64,000 nucleotides of DNA from Panulirus ornatus (taxonomy: Eukaryota > Arthropoda > Malacostraca > Decapoda > Palinuridae): NCBI RefSeq assembly GCF_036320965.1, contig NC_092287.1, positions 6,467,297 through 6,531,296 on the forward strand. Direction: 5' to 3'. The notes beneath the pieces are model-generated. The model did not search any database. It was not told the DNA's origin and was given only the letters and a program-made list of their open reading frames with translations. A program made the position numbers and the translations under genes. Below, in pieces: positions 46,813 through 59,830 of the stretch (positions are counted from its first letter, which is position 1; each line of letters opens with the position of its first letter).

Positions 46813-47537
46813 CTTCTCGTCCTCTGGTCTTCAGGACACTACTACTGCTGTTGTCCTCAACGTTCCAGCTCACCTGGGTGGTTTGGACGAACATCAACAG
46901 GCTGTACTCGTCAACGGGCCCATTCAACACCCTCAGAGTCTACTTTATCTGGCGCACAGACTTAAAAAATCTAGACGTCTTGGTCTCAAGTGTCACGGAA
47001 ACCATTCAAGGCCTATGAGTCTGATCATGTGAGGCTTCAGTTCACCTGAGCCCAACTGCTATGATGAAAACACTCCCGTACAAACCATATTTGCAAATTC
47101 TTTTCGCTGTTCAAATTAGGGAGTTCCTTAGCGCGCTTTTTCCCCGGCGCGACGCACTCCAAATCCGTCCGACAAGTGTTTGGTACAGGCTGGCATCACA
47201 ATGGCCAGGACTGGAGCCCCCTCGGGTCAAGCGGCGTTGGAACAGGTTCCAGCTGCCAAAAATCTATACCTTCACCATTCCTCTCACGCCGTAAACACCC
47301 CTAAACTTCCTCATTTATTCTTCAAAATCTTAACCGAGGAACTTAACAACTGTTTCTCTACGACCTAAAAAGTTTGAGTCTCCCTTATGATGGCGACGGA
47401 CGTTTTCCTGTCCGGGTAGAACATCTGGCAACTGAAAACCATAACAGGGCAGCGATTGGCTGAGCCCGAGAGTACCCCAGGAGCGATGGCCCATACAAAG
47501 AAAATACGAATCTTGGCATGCAATGACCTCTTGTGAC

Positions 47538-47539
<2 letters not shown>
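46813..47539 (-). promoter_or_regulatory. Candidate promoter and leader region upstream of exon 1
   Basis: It continues the GC-rich character of exon 1 up to about 47240, with a CpG-dense core around 47130-47170 (GCGCGC, CCCCGGCGCGACGC). No TATA box is assigned. The role is inferred from position next to the exon 1 start. Confidence 0.35.

Positions 47540-47602
<63 letters not shown>
47540..47602. repeat. (TA)n microsatellite
   Basis: About 60 bp of TA repeats. Confidence 0.95.
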
Positions 47603-47603
<1 letters not shown>

Positions 47604-49265
47604 CAGGATCAGTGATGCGCGTGAAGTTCTCATATAACCAAGGGTTAAAGTGTAGAACGTACAAATGAACTAAAAACTTTATAACAAAATGATATATCCA
47701 TAGGTGAAACACGAATTTCTCCTCAAGGAAATGAATGTATGTAATCAATTACCTATTTGGAATGTATCTATTGCGCTACATTTTTTTTTTCAAACTGTGC
47801 CGTCTGCATTTACTGGTTCCTCATTCACTCTTTCCCATTCATCCAAATGTACTTCTTCACGTCCTCTTCTTCAGTTGTATGTTCTGGCCTCTCGTTGTTT
47901 GTCTATCTCTGTATCTTTCGGATTTAAAATTATGTAACTAAAGGGAAATACTTGAGTCAAGCTTAATCATATACTCACAAGATAGAATGTATATCATACT
48001 AAAATCTTATGTTACCACGGAACTGCATACGCAGTTTAATCCTTCCATAATAATTCATATAAATCCACATATAACAACATACATTCTGTACTAATTCGTA
48101 TGTCCAGCCATATCCATTAATATGTCTAATCATAATAGCTGACTGAAATTCGCTGTATAGTTGTATATACATCAATTCATAGTCATACATATCAAGTCAT
48201 TAGTATACATCTATGTATCCAGCTGGGGGTAGCGTTAGTTCCATGAAACAAAAGAGAATTCATTTATTTTTCTTTAACGAAAACTGACCATGTAATCAAG
48301 GAGCAAGACACAAACTAGGTTACACAGGATTTTGAACTGTATGTAATATTACATTATTGTGGCATCGAAGCTGTGCAGTGGGTAGAACGGAGCGAACACG
48401 TTCCACACATCCATTACTTTCTGATGATGAAAATATACACCATGTTTGAAACGTCCAAAGTTAAATGGTAGTGGATATAAATGCACGTAATTCTATACCA
48501 ACATTTTCTTTACAAATATCTATAATTCTTGCATTAAATCCCCCTGAGTAAACTATTTTTCTTCCAGTACGCAGACTATTTTAGTTTCTACAGTGAGAAA
48601 CGTGTAAGTAAAAATTAAAACATAAAAAACGTTAATGGTTGAGAAAAAAACGTTTCACACTGCCACAAACCTTTTACACAGCCACAAACGTTTTCCACTG
48701 CCACAACAACACACGTGAGCGATCCTGCCTGTACAGAATCAAACCTTCCACAATGTTTTACGTAAATCAGGACGAAAATACATTTCTCTCTCTCTCCCCC
48801 CTTCCCCCAACTGGTATCAATCAGATACTAAGAATGGGTCATCCTTTTCACAAATAACTGCACTCAAGTCTGCGTGCAGCAAAGCTTGAGTATCAAATGA
48901 GAGTACGAGAACAGGCATTTTATTAGTCTCGCTTGTAACAACGAGTATACGCGATACCGAATATATATTCTCACTCCTAACGGAAAGGAAAAAAAAAAAA
49001 GGTTATTTATCTCCTGTGTTGACGTCTTGACAAAGCTTCCCAAGCCAGTGTGGCAAAGAAAATACTCAAGACTTCACTGTCCCCCTCCCGCTGTGCCACA
49101 ACTGTCTTGCAGGCAATGAGCAATGCTCTGTATTGAGGACTTCACAACGCACACTTTTGGGAGCCATATTTCCATGTTACCAGCCTAGCCCCTCACCTGA
49201 CACCCTCCCCCCCTCCCTCCTCCCCCCACATCCCCTGCTCATAATTGGGAATGCAATTGGATGAA

Positions 49266-49298
<33 letters not shown>

Positions 49299-49432
49299 GC
49301 AAGACCACAATTATTTAGCCCCATTTTTTTTTTTTCATTTTTAGTCTGCTTACAAACTCCCACGTACAATTTGTAGATTAAGCTGTTTTGTTGCTAGCAA
49401 TTCGTGTGGGTGAACTAGGCTTGGCTTGCTGA
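47603..49432. other. Upstream flank without gene
   Basis: AT-rich single-copy sequence; (TG)n at about 49269-49294. Nothing else is supported. Confidence 0.5.
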
Positions 49433-49485
<53 letters not shown>

Positions 49486-49813
49486 CAATAATATTAACTG
49501 GGGTGAAATGAATGAAAATATGACATTATTTTCCACATCTCCCTTTGTTTTAACTATATTTGGGAGCATATATAACATGGTATATGCATAACTACGCCTA
49601 ACCTTACGCCCAAAATCTTTAACAAGATCCAGTTATCAAATAATAATAATAATAATAATAATATTCAGCAAAACATGAGGGGAGGGTAATATCTTTTGTT
49701 TAAGTACAATTAAAATCGCAGAGCAAATGTATTACTCAGTGGCGTTCGCCAAACATTGCCTTTGTCGCTTTACAAAATATCTCTGTGTCAAAGTAAGCAG
49801 AAAGTCTCATACA

Positions 49814-49873
<60 letters not shown>
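49433..49873. repeat. (AAT)n at 49433-49485 and 49641-49662, (TA)n at 49818-49873
   Basis: Simple repeats separated by unique sequence. Confidence 0.9.
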
Positions 49874-49876
<3 letters not shown>

Positions 49877-50956
49877 GTTGAAGGCTCCAATCACAGAGGA
49901 TACCTCACAGAAGCCTAACTTTAAATGAAATTGAAAAAGGGCTCGAGACATAAAAAAAAGGAAAAATCAGTTTAAAAAAAAGGTAAAAATTAACCATTTC
50001 GAGTCACTAACATACAACAGAAAAATAACCTGAGTCGGAGGATAACTATGATCAAAATCACAACAGGAATCGTACACACGTGAGAAACATGATTATATTT
50101 CCCTAAGACAACCTAAAGACACATACAGTATGCATTTCAGGCGCTGCAGAATACAAGTACCTGCTTACTTACCGTCAGTACTGAAAGGTAATTATTCTAA
50201 CCCCCCCAAAAAAAGAAAAAAAAAACCTGTTTTACATTACCATTAGCATTACAATATGATTGTTCATAACTGGAATGCGGAATTACAAATTTTTTTTGGT
50301 CTATATTATTATATTTCCTGACGTCGATACATAATTATTACCAGGGTTCAATGTAAAATGAAACGATACAGTCCCTCGGAAATATAAATATATCTCTATA
50401 TATATATATCAAACTGTTCAACTGATTTACACACTAAGTTCTACTGATTCATTTACAATCATATTAGCCTCACCAACTTCCTACACCACTAACGTAAACC
50501 TAATACAACATCATAAAGATTTTCTTTATTTTTTTTTTTGTCTCAAAATATCATAAATCTATTTTCCATTGAAATCAGCGGTCACAAATATATTCTTTCT
50601 TCCCGACATAACTCCTTCACTCAACTTGAGTAAATGAATTTCGCATCAGCATCACATCAAAGGCACTAGGATAAATTTCTTTACCTACCATGGGTTCTTA
50701 GCCTACCACTCTTTGCTCTAAGTTTTCCCCCCCAAGGTCTTCTAAGCGAGTCCAAAGCTGCCTCACATTCCTTAAAGCCAGTCAGCATTTATAACAATGA
50801 ATTGTTGTCACGCAATAAATATGACAAAACTGACAGTGGCGAAAAAAAGAAAAGAAAGAAAAAAAAACTGGCTGTCCTCCGCTTCGACTCATTTCCTTTA
50901 ACGTTAGTTAATACTACGCTACTACTGGGGCAGGTTTAAGGGAAATATATTTTTCC
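49874..50956. other. AT-rich flank without gene
   Basis: Nothing supported beyond short A and T runs. Confidence 0.5.
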
Positions 50957-51230
50957 ATGACGCTGCTACAGAGCAGGTCTGAAACCAATTTATTCTTCTA
51001 CGCTACAGAGTAGGTCTGAAACCAATTTATTCTTCTACGCTACAGGGCAGGTCTGAAACCAATTTATTCTACGCGACAGAGTAGGTCTGAAACCAAGTTA
51101 TTCTTCTACGCTACAGGGCAGGTCTGACACCAATTTATTCTTCTACGCTACAGAGCAGGTCTGACACCAATTTATTCTTCTACGCTACAGAGCAGGTCTG
51201 ACACCAATTTATTCTTCCCCTACGCTACGC
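50957..51230. repeat. 37-bp minisatellite
   Basis: About seven units of CTACGCTACAGAGCAGGTCT followed by GAAACCAATTTATTCTT; AGGTCT positions 50975 and 51012 give the 37-bp period. One unit is shortened. Confidence 0.9.
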
Positions 51231-51659
51231 ATTAAGTCTGAAGCAAATGTATTCTTGTATTATAAAGCGTATTATTGTATTATAAAGTGTCCAGATTCAA
51301 CACGTATGATCATTACTCCATTAAGTATATAACTTATTACTAGATGATAATATCAACCCAATAAACAAGTAATGCATTACTCAGATGTTAAGACATGGAG
51401 TGCAAACAACACCAATGATACATGGAGACATAATACAAGGAAAACCTGACACGCTCATACAAGCAAGAGAATGGTGTATATGTATACTAATCAGCGAACA
51501 CACAAACAAATCCATCTTCACTTCATCAATATTCAAAATTCTTGTATACAAAAGCCTTTCCTTTTTTTTTTTTTTTTTTTTTACACGAGATGGTCTTGAT
51601 TGGGGGGACTGTTCTGCATGAGGTGACAAAAAGACCATAAGTACGAAGAGAAGGACCTA
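51231..51659. other. AT-rich flank without gene
   Basis: A T run at 51564-51582. Nothing else is supported. Confidence 0.5.
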
Positions 51660-52330
51660 TTACTGAGGAAGGGCGGGGTGCGTGCGTGTGGGAAGGGCGG
51701 CAGGAGGAGATTACGCACTCCCCCGCTGGGCGCCGCGGACCCGTAGACGTGGCGTGTGCCGAGGGCGTGTCTGGCGGGCAGGGGTGGGTGGGAGCCGCGC
51801 TCTCTGCGGCAGGGTACCAGGACACTGCTGGTACGGGAAGTGACGTTGCAGAGGCACTAGGGAGGGTGTCGGACAGGGTTGGAGGGAGGAGGAGGAGGAG
51901 GAGGAGCGGTGGGTGGGTGGCGTTGTTGTACCAGCAAGCAACACGGTAGGTGCTCACCTACCATCGCCATCCTCGAGTGGTAGCCACAGCTATTGACGAG
52001 GGGGGCGCCTGGTTTCCCTCCATCCCTCGTTGTCCCGTGCAGGTTAAAAGTCATCCTCAAGGCTACATGCAGAACCCCGAACCTTAAGTGTAGGAGTGTG
52101 AATGGCCTTCGTCTCTCCCCCCTCACCTCCCCCGCTAAACCTCCTCCTCCTCCTCCCTCCTCCAGGACCGACCGACACTCCCAACAGCCCTCGACCCCTA
52201 AGGGCAACACGCCACGTCTGCGCCCCCGCTGCTAGGCTAGGCTAGGTCTCATGTAACCTTGATGACCAGGGTTCGGATCCCCTCCCCCTCTCCCATCCTC
52301 AGCGAGAGGGGGGACTAACTTGAGAATACG
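51660..52330. promoter_or_regulatory. GC-rich, CpG-containing patch, candidate promoter or distal first exon
   Basis: A sharp rise in GC with many CpGs (CGCTGGGCGCCGCGGACCCG, CTGCGCCCCCGCTGC) in an otherwise AT-rich flank. A minus-strand donor-like site (CGATG|GTAGGTGAGC) lies at 51962/51961 and a plus-strand one at 51934. Open frames exist in several frames, as expected for GC-rich DNA, with no recognised domain. It could serve the ETS gene, which is transcribed away from here, or a gene to the right. Confidence 0.35.
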
Positions 52331-52628
52331 CGCGACCAGATTTTTGCCCAAGGGGAAGGAGGTCCAGCGCGTAGCGCTCACCGTAGGAAAACCTCAAATC
52401 ACGACGAACGAGAGGCGTTAAGATACGCGTGTTGGCAAGTGCCACGCATGCGAGATGGAGGGAGTGTATTTTGCCTGTGGATTGAGGCCAGAAAGGGCTA
52501 CGTAGACAGCTCACCTGGGTCAAAGGAGCGACACTAGATAGCCTCTGAAGTGGTGGCTGGCTGGCTGGCTCGCTTGCGTAACCCGTTACTAGACTTCCCG
52601 ATAACCCAGGGCACTGTTACTACCGACT

Positions 52629-52629
<1 letters not shown>

Positions 52630-52697
<68 letters not shown>
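52630..52697. repeat. (GA)n microsatellite
   Basis: About 33 GA dinucleotides. Confidence 0.95.
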
Positions 52698-52700
<3 letters not shown>

Positions 52701-52734
52701 GGTCTGGGGAGGGAGTCTGTCGGAGGCCTGGAAG

Positions 52735-53160
52735 GGAAGGATGACTTTGGAGGGTAGGAAAGGGAAGAGATATTTGGAGGATAGGGAGGGAAGGATTTCT
52801 TGGAGGGCAGAAAGGGAAGGATTTCCTGGAGTGCAGGAAGGGAAGGATTTCTTGGAGGGCAGAAAGGGAAGGATTTCCTGGAGGGCAGGAAGGGAAGGGA
52901 TATTTGGAGGGCAGAAAGGGAAGGGATATTTGGAGGGTAGGGAGGGAAAGATTACTTGGAGGGCAGAAAGGGAAGGATTTCTTGGAGGGTAGGGAGGGAA
53001 AAGATATTTGGAGGGTAGGGAGGGAAGGACTACTTGGAGGGCAGGAAGGGAAGGATTTCCTGGAGGGCAGGAAGGGAAGGGATATTTGGAGGGCAGGAAG
53101 GGAAGGGATATTTGGAGGGTAGGAAGGGAAAGACTACTTGGAGGGCAGGAAGGGAAGTTT
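52735..53160. repeat. Purine-rich minisatellite, units about 27-30 bp
   Basis: GGAGGGCAGGAAGGGAAGGA plus TTTCCT or TATTT, repeated about 15 times with length variants. The strand asymmetry is nearly complete. Proline/leucine-rich minus-strand and basic plus-strand translations are by-products. Confidence 0.88.
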
Positions 53161-53526
53161 CGGTTGGATGGTTGGTGGGAGAGATTCAGATGGAGGGAAA
53201 GATCCACCTGGAAGGCAGGAATCCTGGTCGTTGGGAGGGCTATCGCTACAGTTCACCAGAGTCAAAACAGCCTCATTCACTCTCGTGCAAAACACAGCAA
53301 CACGAACGCTTGCTTCATAGAGACAAGCCATTCAAGCGAAAAAAAAAACTTTTTTTTTTCGTTCGCTCATAAATAACTCGCTGGTAATAACATACGCCAG
53401 GACCTGCCTCCGCTCCCGAGTACTGTCTATGGTGTAATTTCTGCTGGTGTCGTGTGAGGCAGAGTGGAATGTTGTGGACGTGGCCACGTGCTCCAGGGCT
53501 CCTGCGAATTTGTTATGGTGTGTCTG

Positions 53527-53534
53527 AGTGTGTG

Positions 53535-53590
<56 letters not shown>
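53527..53590. repeat. (TG)n microsatellite
   Basis: About 64 bp with one CG interruption; a shorter (TG)n lies at about 53703-53726. Confidence 0.93.
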
Positions 53591-53592
<2 letters not shown>

Positions 53593-53729
53593 ACATCTGT
53601 ATAGTTTTAGGTTTGCTATATATAATCATATATGACTAATTTTGTTTGTAAGTCTCTATGTACATCAACATGTGAACAATCATGTCTATTGTGTACTGCT
53701 CTGTGTGTGTGTGTGTGTGTGTGTGTATT

Positions 53730-55185
53730 ACCTAAAGGTAAATACGAGGCAGGATCTCTCATTCCATTGGCCTATAACCATTCTATCTCAAAAAGGGAAC
53801 TTTATCCCTTGCCTAACATGTCCCGCGGCACCATCTCACAGTTCTACGTTGCCTTCACAGAACATTCAGTCGACGGTCGACTCTGGTCATGTTCAGTGAG
53901 GTCTCTCCCACCTCCACTTCCTCACCCAGTATGGTAACTAGATGGCTTGCCTCCCAGCAGTCCTACAGGGGGTGCGCTTGAGCTCGCTCCAAATCCTCGT
54001 TCACCTATTTCGTTTCCGTCTATAGAAAAAAAAAAAAAAAAAAAAATTAGACCATTCTCAACCTGCTAGTGCCACATCGCTCTCATTTATACTCTCACAG
54101 GGCCTTCGAAAACCCCTTCTGGACCCTCTTTTTTTTTTTTTTTCTAAACGCCCATAAACCCCACGCCCGTCTGGTGACGCCTGCAAATGTAACCCAACTT
54201 TTTTAGTCGTCCTCTGTAAGGGATTTTGGGTCATCTTTTGCAGTGGCTTTTGAAGTGGCTACCTCGACATCCTTCAAACCATCTGAAGGGGGGGTCTGGC
54301 ACAAGTCTTTTCTTACCAAACTTCCTTTCTTTAGCTTTCCTACTTGTGTTTCCTAAAGCATATTTTTTTTTGTTTGCTTCATTCCATGTCCCTCTGGACC
54401 CGTTCAACAACGATGGTGTATTCAAAACTCTCTCTCTCTCTGAGTCTCACACATCTTATATTATCACATTCCAACATGCCGCAATTCATCAGACAAAACA
54501 TGTCTGACATAACCACATCCTTCCCCTCTCTCTCCTTGGACACCCCACATACTGAACGTCACAAACTGTGCTTTCCACGAGGTAGGAGCTGTTCTGTAGA
54601 GGTGCTGCAGACATTCCCTTCCAAGCAGCTATTTCACATCTCCAGGGACCTTCGTCCATCACTGTCTAAAGTACTGCTAACATATCGAGAGTGACTCCTC
54701 TTCCACCTGTTAACCATAGGGGAACATAATGCCTCCTGTCTCATCCCATCTCCTCCTCTCACCTCCCCTCCCATCTGCCACGGTGCTGCCTCCCTCTGTT
54801 CCACGGGGATCATTACGAGTTTGTGTGTGTGTGTCGAGCGTGCGTGTCCCACACACTGACGCTGGCTTCTCGCACTTGGTGTGTGTGTGGGGAGGCACCA
54901 ACCACACCGGGATTAACCGTAGTAATACCTCCTCCTTTCCAGGGAAAACGAAGGTGTGGCATTCCCCCCTTCGTCCTCTGCCTTTCCCCCCACCACCACA
55001 ACCCTCCTTCCAGTAAGCTTTCCATTCTTCGAGGTTCGGGGTCACCAAACACACCTTGAGGGGTTGGGATTATATTTCTGTTGCATCTTTTCCTCTTCCA
55101 TTCTGCTATCTAGCCTTTCTCATCCGGGCTGGCCATGACAAGAATATGCTTTGACCCGTCACGTCGGAGGCTATATATATACTTA
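53730..55185. other. Flank without gene
   Basis: Mixed composition, A run near 54025-54045 and T run near 54129-54142. Open frames up to about 115 codons overlap on both strands without recognised domains. Confidence 0.45.
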
Positions 55186-55187
55186 TA

Positions 55188-55266
<79 letters not shown>

Positions 55267-55490
55267 CTATGAGTCCACGGGGAAAATGAAACATGATAAG
55301 TTCCCAAGTGCACTTTCGTGTAATAATCACATCATCAGGGGAGTCACAAGAGAGAAATACAAGTCAGTTGATATACATCGAAGAGACGTGGCTAGGACGC
55401 CATTTGGTAAACATACGATTGTCCACAAGGAAAGTTAAGCACGAAATGTACCAAGCACTTTCATGTATTACCACATCAGTGAAGACGTGA
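55186..55490. repeat. (TA)n followed by FB palindrome, left arm with diverged continuation
   Basis: TA repeats to 55263, then ATTCCTATGAGTCCACGGGG through TCACATCATCAGGGGAG to GCCATTTGGTAAACATACG. After that a diverged second arm start (AAGTTAAGCACGAAATG, CACTTTCATGTATTACCACA) reads in the same orientation rather than inverted. Confidence 0.8.
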
Positions 55491-56099
55491 GAAATGTGAT
55501 ATGCGATATCAAACTGAAAAGCTGGGGGGACCCGTGTTTACGATTTTTTTTTTCCTCCTGGCTATCAGCAAATGCTTTGGCCATGGGCACATCCCTTGCC
55601 ATCTGCCTCCACTGAGGTAAGCCATGGGAAGCCTCAACATCTGGCAAGGCTGCATTATCATTAGTCGACGAATTGGCTAAGTCTCGCTGAAAGAACTTGT
55701 ATGCAAATTTTAAGGGACGACTTGTTCATGACACATCTTTAATGATCCACCATATGTGGTGCTCTGGTCTATGGGAGGCTAGGTAATATATCGAACCCAA
55801 AAGTCCTTTCCACACATGTTTTCCACTTGGGTCACAGTGTTATCGGGACTTTAAGCTGTGTCTCATCTCCATCACTTTGCTTTTTTTTTTTTTTTTAAGT
55901 TCAAAGCCATGAACCATGCGATAATTAGGGTTCAACTCCATCAGGCATGCGCGATCTGGGGTTCAACTCCACGCGTTAATAAAGTTTCAACTCCATCAGA
56001 CATGCGCTATCTAATCAGCTCTGGAGCTTATCTGGAGTATGTTTAGTTTATGTTGTCTTCGCCATTCCTTGTTTCACTCGTGACTTTAAGCATCATCTG

Positions 56100-56140
<41 letters not shown>

Positions 56141-56289
56141 TAAGACAAGGGTCAGGAGGCGAAAGCTTTTTGCAATATCGTGCAAGGGAGGTCAGGTATG
56201 CTTAGTTGATACAATTTAGGTCACCTCCACATGAGAGGTAGGTAGGTAGCAGGTTAAGCTGTTTAAACATGGCAATCACAACGTTCATA
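55491..56289. other. Flank without gene; (TG)n at 56105-56139
   Basis: Two phrases of the type GGGTTCAACTCCATCAGGCATGCGC are repeated at about 55929-56010. Nothing else is supported. Confidence 0.45.
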
Positions 56290-56632
56290 ACTCATGCAAA
56301 AATAGGCTACGCACAAATAGGCTACTCAAAAATAGGCTACGCACAAATAGGCTACGCACAAATAGGCTACTCAAAAATAGGCTACGCGCAAATAGGCTAT
56401 TCAAAAATAGGCTACTTAGAAATAAGCTACGCACAAATAGGATACTCAAAAATAGGCTTCTCAGAAATTGGCTACTCAAAAATATGCTACGCACAAATAG
56501 GCTACTCAGAAATAAGCTACGCACACATAGGCTACTCAAAAATAGGCTACTCAAAAATTGGCTACTCAAAAATAGGCCACGCAAAAATAGGCTACTCAAA
56601 AATAGGCTACGCACAAATAGGCTACCTTCTTT
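56290..56632. repeat. 15-bp minisatellite
   Basis: About 22 units of AATAGGCTACTCAAA or AATAGGCTACGCACA. A plus-strand frame reads IGYAQ/IGYSK throughout because 15 is a multiple of three. I treat this as a tandem repeat rather than a protein. Confidence 0.92.
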
Positions 56633-57000
56633 CAAGTCGTTGCTACGTGAGAACGAACTCAATCAACGCCAAGAGTTGGGGCTACGAAGGCTGGGGTGAA
56701 CGGGTAGGGAGGGAGGGAGTGAGGGAAGACATGTAGAAGGTGGGTGAGGGATACGTCCCTCGTTCTTTCCTCGGACAGCAAAGCTCTGGGATTCTTCTCC
56801 TTCTTGTACCGTCTTTCCTTCTTGGTACAACCTTTCCACTTGAAGAGTCTGGTCTACGAAGACCTTAGCAGGTCATATAGATTTCTACATTATTTTTCTA
56901 ATACATTTCAATTTCCCTTTTAACATGAGATGGTCTCGCCTGTGGTACAATTTCCCCCGCGGCATCATTATATCTATCTATCTATCTATCTATCTACCTA

Positions 57001-57035
<35 letters not shown>

Positions 57036-57450
57036 TACTTTCAGCAATTATTAACTGATACCCATACACTTAACTCCTTGCCGACAAGTTCTTCGATAAA
57101 AAAAACTAAAATACCATTCATACAACATGCATTTCTAGGCGGCAAAAAAAAGAAAAAAATAAATAAATTAACGTCTACAAAAAGGAGGAAATACGGCAAA
57201 AAGAAGCCGATCACCAAACCGGAACGCACAATATTTTTTTCCAGGTACACCCGCTCACGTCCATACTCCCCCCCTAAGTACGTCAACACTGTCCTAATTC
57301 TCCCGTCAGCTGCAACAACAACAACAACAACACTTGAAGGAACCCAATAAATATATCCTTATCTTGCCAGTGATACGAGATAAGAAGACCCATGGAGACG
57401 GTCGACGCCGTGTGTCTAAAGGCTACCTGGATATCTCTCACGCACCCCCC
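56633..57450. other. Flank without gene; (TATC)n and (TA)n at 56966-57034
   Basis: Nothing else is supported. Confidence 0.45.
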
Positions 57451-57514
<64 letters not shown>

Positions 57515-57698
57515 TCACTCCCCACCATCACAGGTTAGCCAGCTTCGCCTGCAACACCATCCCATGTGAATGTGAGTTCCATCAAGTGTTGCTGACCTTC
57601 TGTGACCTCCTCTCACGAGAGGTCACCCTAACCCCTTGCACGGAACTCACAATCTAAAGGCGGACGAGACAGTAAGGTGACGGAACACTGGCAAATCC

Positions 57699-57770
<72 letters not shown>
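57451..57770. repeat. (CA)n at 57451-57510 and (TA)n at 57701-57768
   Basis: Two long dinucleotide tracts separated by unique sequence. Confidence 0.95.
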
Positions 57771-57771
<1 letters not shown>

Positions 57772-58755
57772 GCTTGTTTACAGATCTATCGTTATATAAT
57801 ATACTGTTAACTTTAGGTGCTCATGCTTACCCTTAAATTTAAGTAAACGGAACAAAGATTCGATGAACAACCACGAAAAGTACTATACATCCCATTTAAC
57901 AATGTATATTCCCAGTTTTCAAAAACAAACAAACAAAAAAAAAGTCTATCAATAAAGTCTAGACAAAATAACATTATCAACAAGAATAGCAACACAAATC
58001 CTGTCATTACGTGAAGTCCAAACACACGGTTAGCAAGACATACAGGAAATAAAGCAGTATAATTACATCAACAACAAACCGGTAGTGAAGACGACGAAGA
58101 CTCATTAAATACACGAAACATCCAGGTGGAGTGATTAAATGTTACTTGAGTCACCCCAACCTACATTTACGAAGCATTGAAGAAAACGTATGAATCCGGT
58201 GCTTCCAGTTTGCAGGGCAGACTTGTCTATGTACAATCTCCTCTGACACTTTTTTTTTTTTTTTCAAGGGCAGAAACTAGTATAATCGACCAAGTCATGG
58301 GTCGTTTGCAAGATCAATGGGAAGAGCCTTTAAATCAATGCCGACGGAGGTAACAGGAATGGGATGTACGAAGCTCCTCGTACTGGGATTTGATGGATTT
58401 AACATACTGGAAATTTGCTCAAGTATCGTGGCAGACAAATATATGACATTTTCTCACATTTCATGATCGCTAAAGCCTCCCCTGCGGACGCCCATGGACC
58501 TACATACATATCAATTTATACAAATAAACAAGAGGATAGTAGCGAGTCTGCGAAAAACTGTGGAAAAAGTGACTTCAATAGGCAATGCTAAAATGAGGTA
58601 AAATTACTATTTCGAACATCCACTTCTTTGGAAGTTGAAATTATATTCTATCGATTGTTTTTTTTATATATACATGTTTGGCACGATTTTTAATTCAATT
58701 TCTAACGGAAATCACTAACTTCTGAGATACCCACTTTATCCAACGATAACAGTGG
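57771..58755. other. Flank without gene
   Basis: AT-rich single-copy sequence with a T run at 58250-58264. Confidence 0.5.
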
Positions 58756-58764
58756 ACCTTGCAA

Positions 58765-58792
58765 ACCTAACCTACCCTAACCTAACCTAAGC
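58765..58792. repeat. Short interstitial (CCTAA)n stretch
   Basis: Five CCTAA-type units, one with a substitution. This is the arthropod telomere motif TTAGG in reverse complement; at this length chance or simple-repeat origin is possible. Confidence 0.5.
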
Positions 58793-59039
58793 AGGGCCTA
58801 ACGTGACCAATGCACAGGTGTGCTTACCTTAAAACTCACAAGACTCGGAATGATGGTCATCTTGGTCCCTCCTCCTCCTCAATGATGGTCATCTTGATCC
58901 CTCCTCCTCCTCCTCAATGGCTGTTGTTTCCAAGATTGTGAGGAGGTCGACCATACTGGCAGTGAGGAAGACCCGGTGTAGAAGCCTCTCCTCGCCCGTA
59001 GTGTGTGGCAGAGCAAGCACTGCTTGAGGTAGACAGATA

Positions 59040-59395
59040 GTGGCTAGGCTGCTGCTCCACTCAACTCTTAAATGAGCTAGACTGCTTCAGTCAACCCTGA
59101 ATTGGGCTAGGCTGCTTCAGTCAACCCTGAATTGGGCTGGGCTGCTTTTGTTGCTAGGCCGCTTCAGTCATCCGTTAATGGGGCTCGGCTGTTTCAGTCA
59201 ACCCTGAATTGGGCTAGGCTGCTTCAGTCAACCCTTAATGAGGCTAGGCTGCTTCAGTCAACCCATAATGTGGCTAGGCTGCTTCAGTCAACCCATATGT
59301 GGCTAGGCTGCTTCAGTCAACCCATAATGGGGCGAGGCTGTTTCAATCAACCCTTATTGAGCTAGGCTGTTTCAGTCAACCCTTAACATCCTTCC
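59040..59395. repeat. About 30-bp minisatellite
   Basis: About eleven units of GCTAGGCTGCTTCAGTCAAC plus CCTTAATG/CCTGAATTG, with small length differences. Confidence 0.9.
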
Positions 59396-59830
59396 ACAAA
59401 CGCTGGACATTCTTTGTTGGAGTTACGTGGATCAACAAAATTCTTGGAGAGTTGTTGACCACAAGATGGCCATGCATCCGTGTGGATCTTCCCAGGCCGC
59501 TGTCACAGACTGACTGCCTGTGGCTCACAGAGGTCGTCCCTGGATGTAGTATACACTGCTGGATTTTAGAAGAACCAATGTAGCGGCGTCGCGTTGATGG
59601 CCAACAGCTTCTACGAGAGCAATGGCGTGCTGGGACTGCCTCCCAGATGCCACAATAGAACACAGCCTCTCTCGTACTGCCTCTTTCCAAATGGCGACTG
59701 GTCGATTTCCACACCAGTACAAGGGCCTCCCACTGGCTGTCGAAGGTCAAAACCGACAGTATCACGTCACTTCCGAAGAGAAACTGCGCCAGTGGGAGGC
59801 GGGTTCAGGCACTTGACGATGGTTGGGTGA
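59396..59830. other. Unassigned block with overlapping open frames, possible old transposon
   Basis: The minus-strand frame 59765-59376 (129 codons, with FDSQWEALVLVWKSTSRH and NVQRLWKDVKG) and another at 59722-59525 are longer and less repetitive than other flank frames. Parts loosely resemble transposase or integrase text, but I cannot place it in a family. Confidence 0.3.

Noticed and set aside
52620..53207. 195-codon minus-strand proline/leucine-rich frame ending in a Ser-Leu repeat
   Set aside because: It is a translation of the purine-rich minisatellite and the (GA)n tract.
56269..56736. 155-codon frame of IGYAQ/IGYSK repeats that could suggest a structural protein
   Set aside because: The 15-bp repeat is open in more than one frame and strand simply because the unit is a multiple of three; no start context or flanking domain supports a gene.
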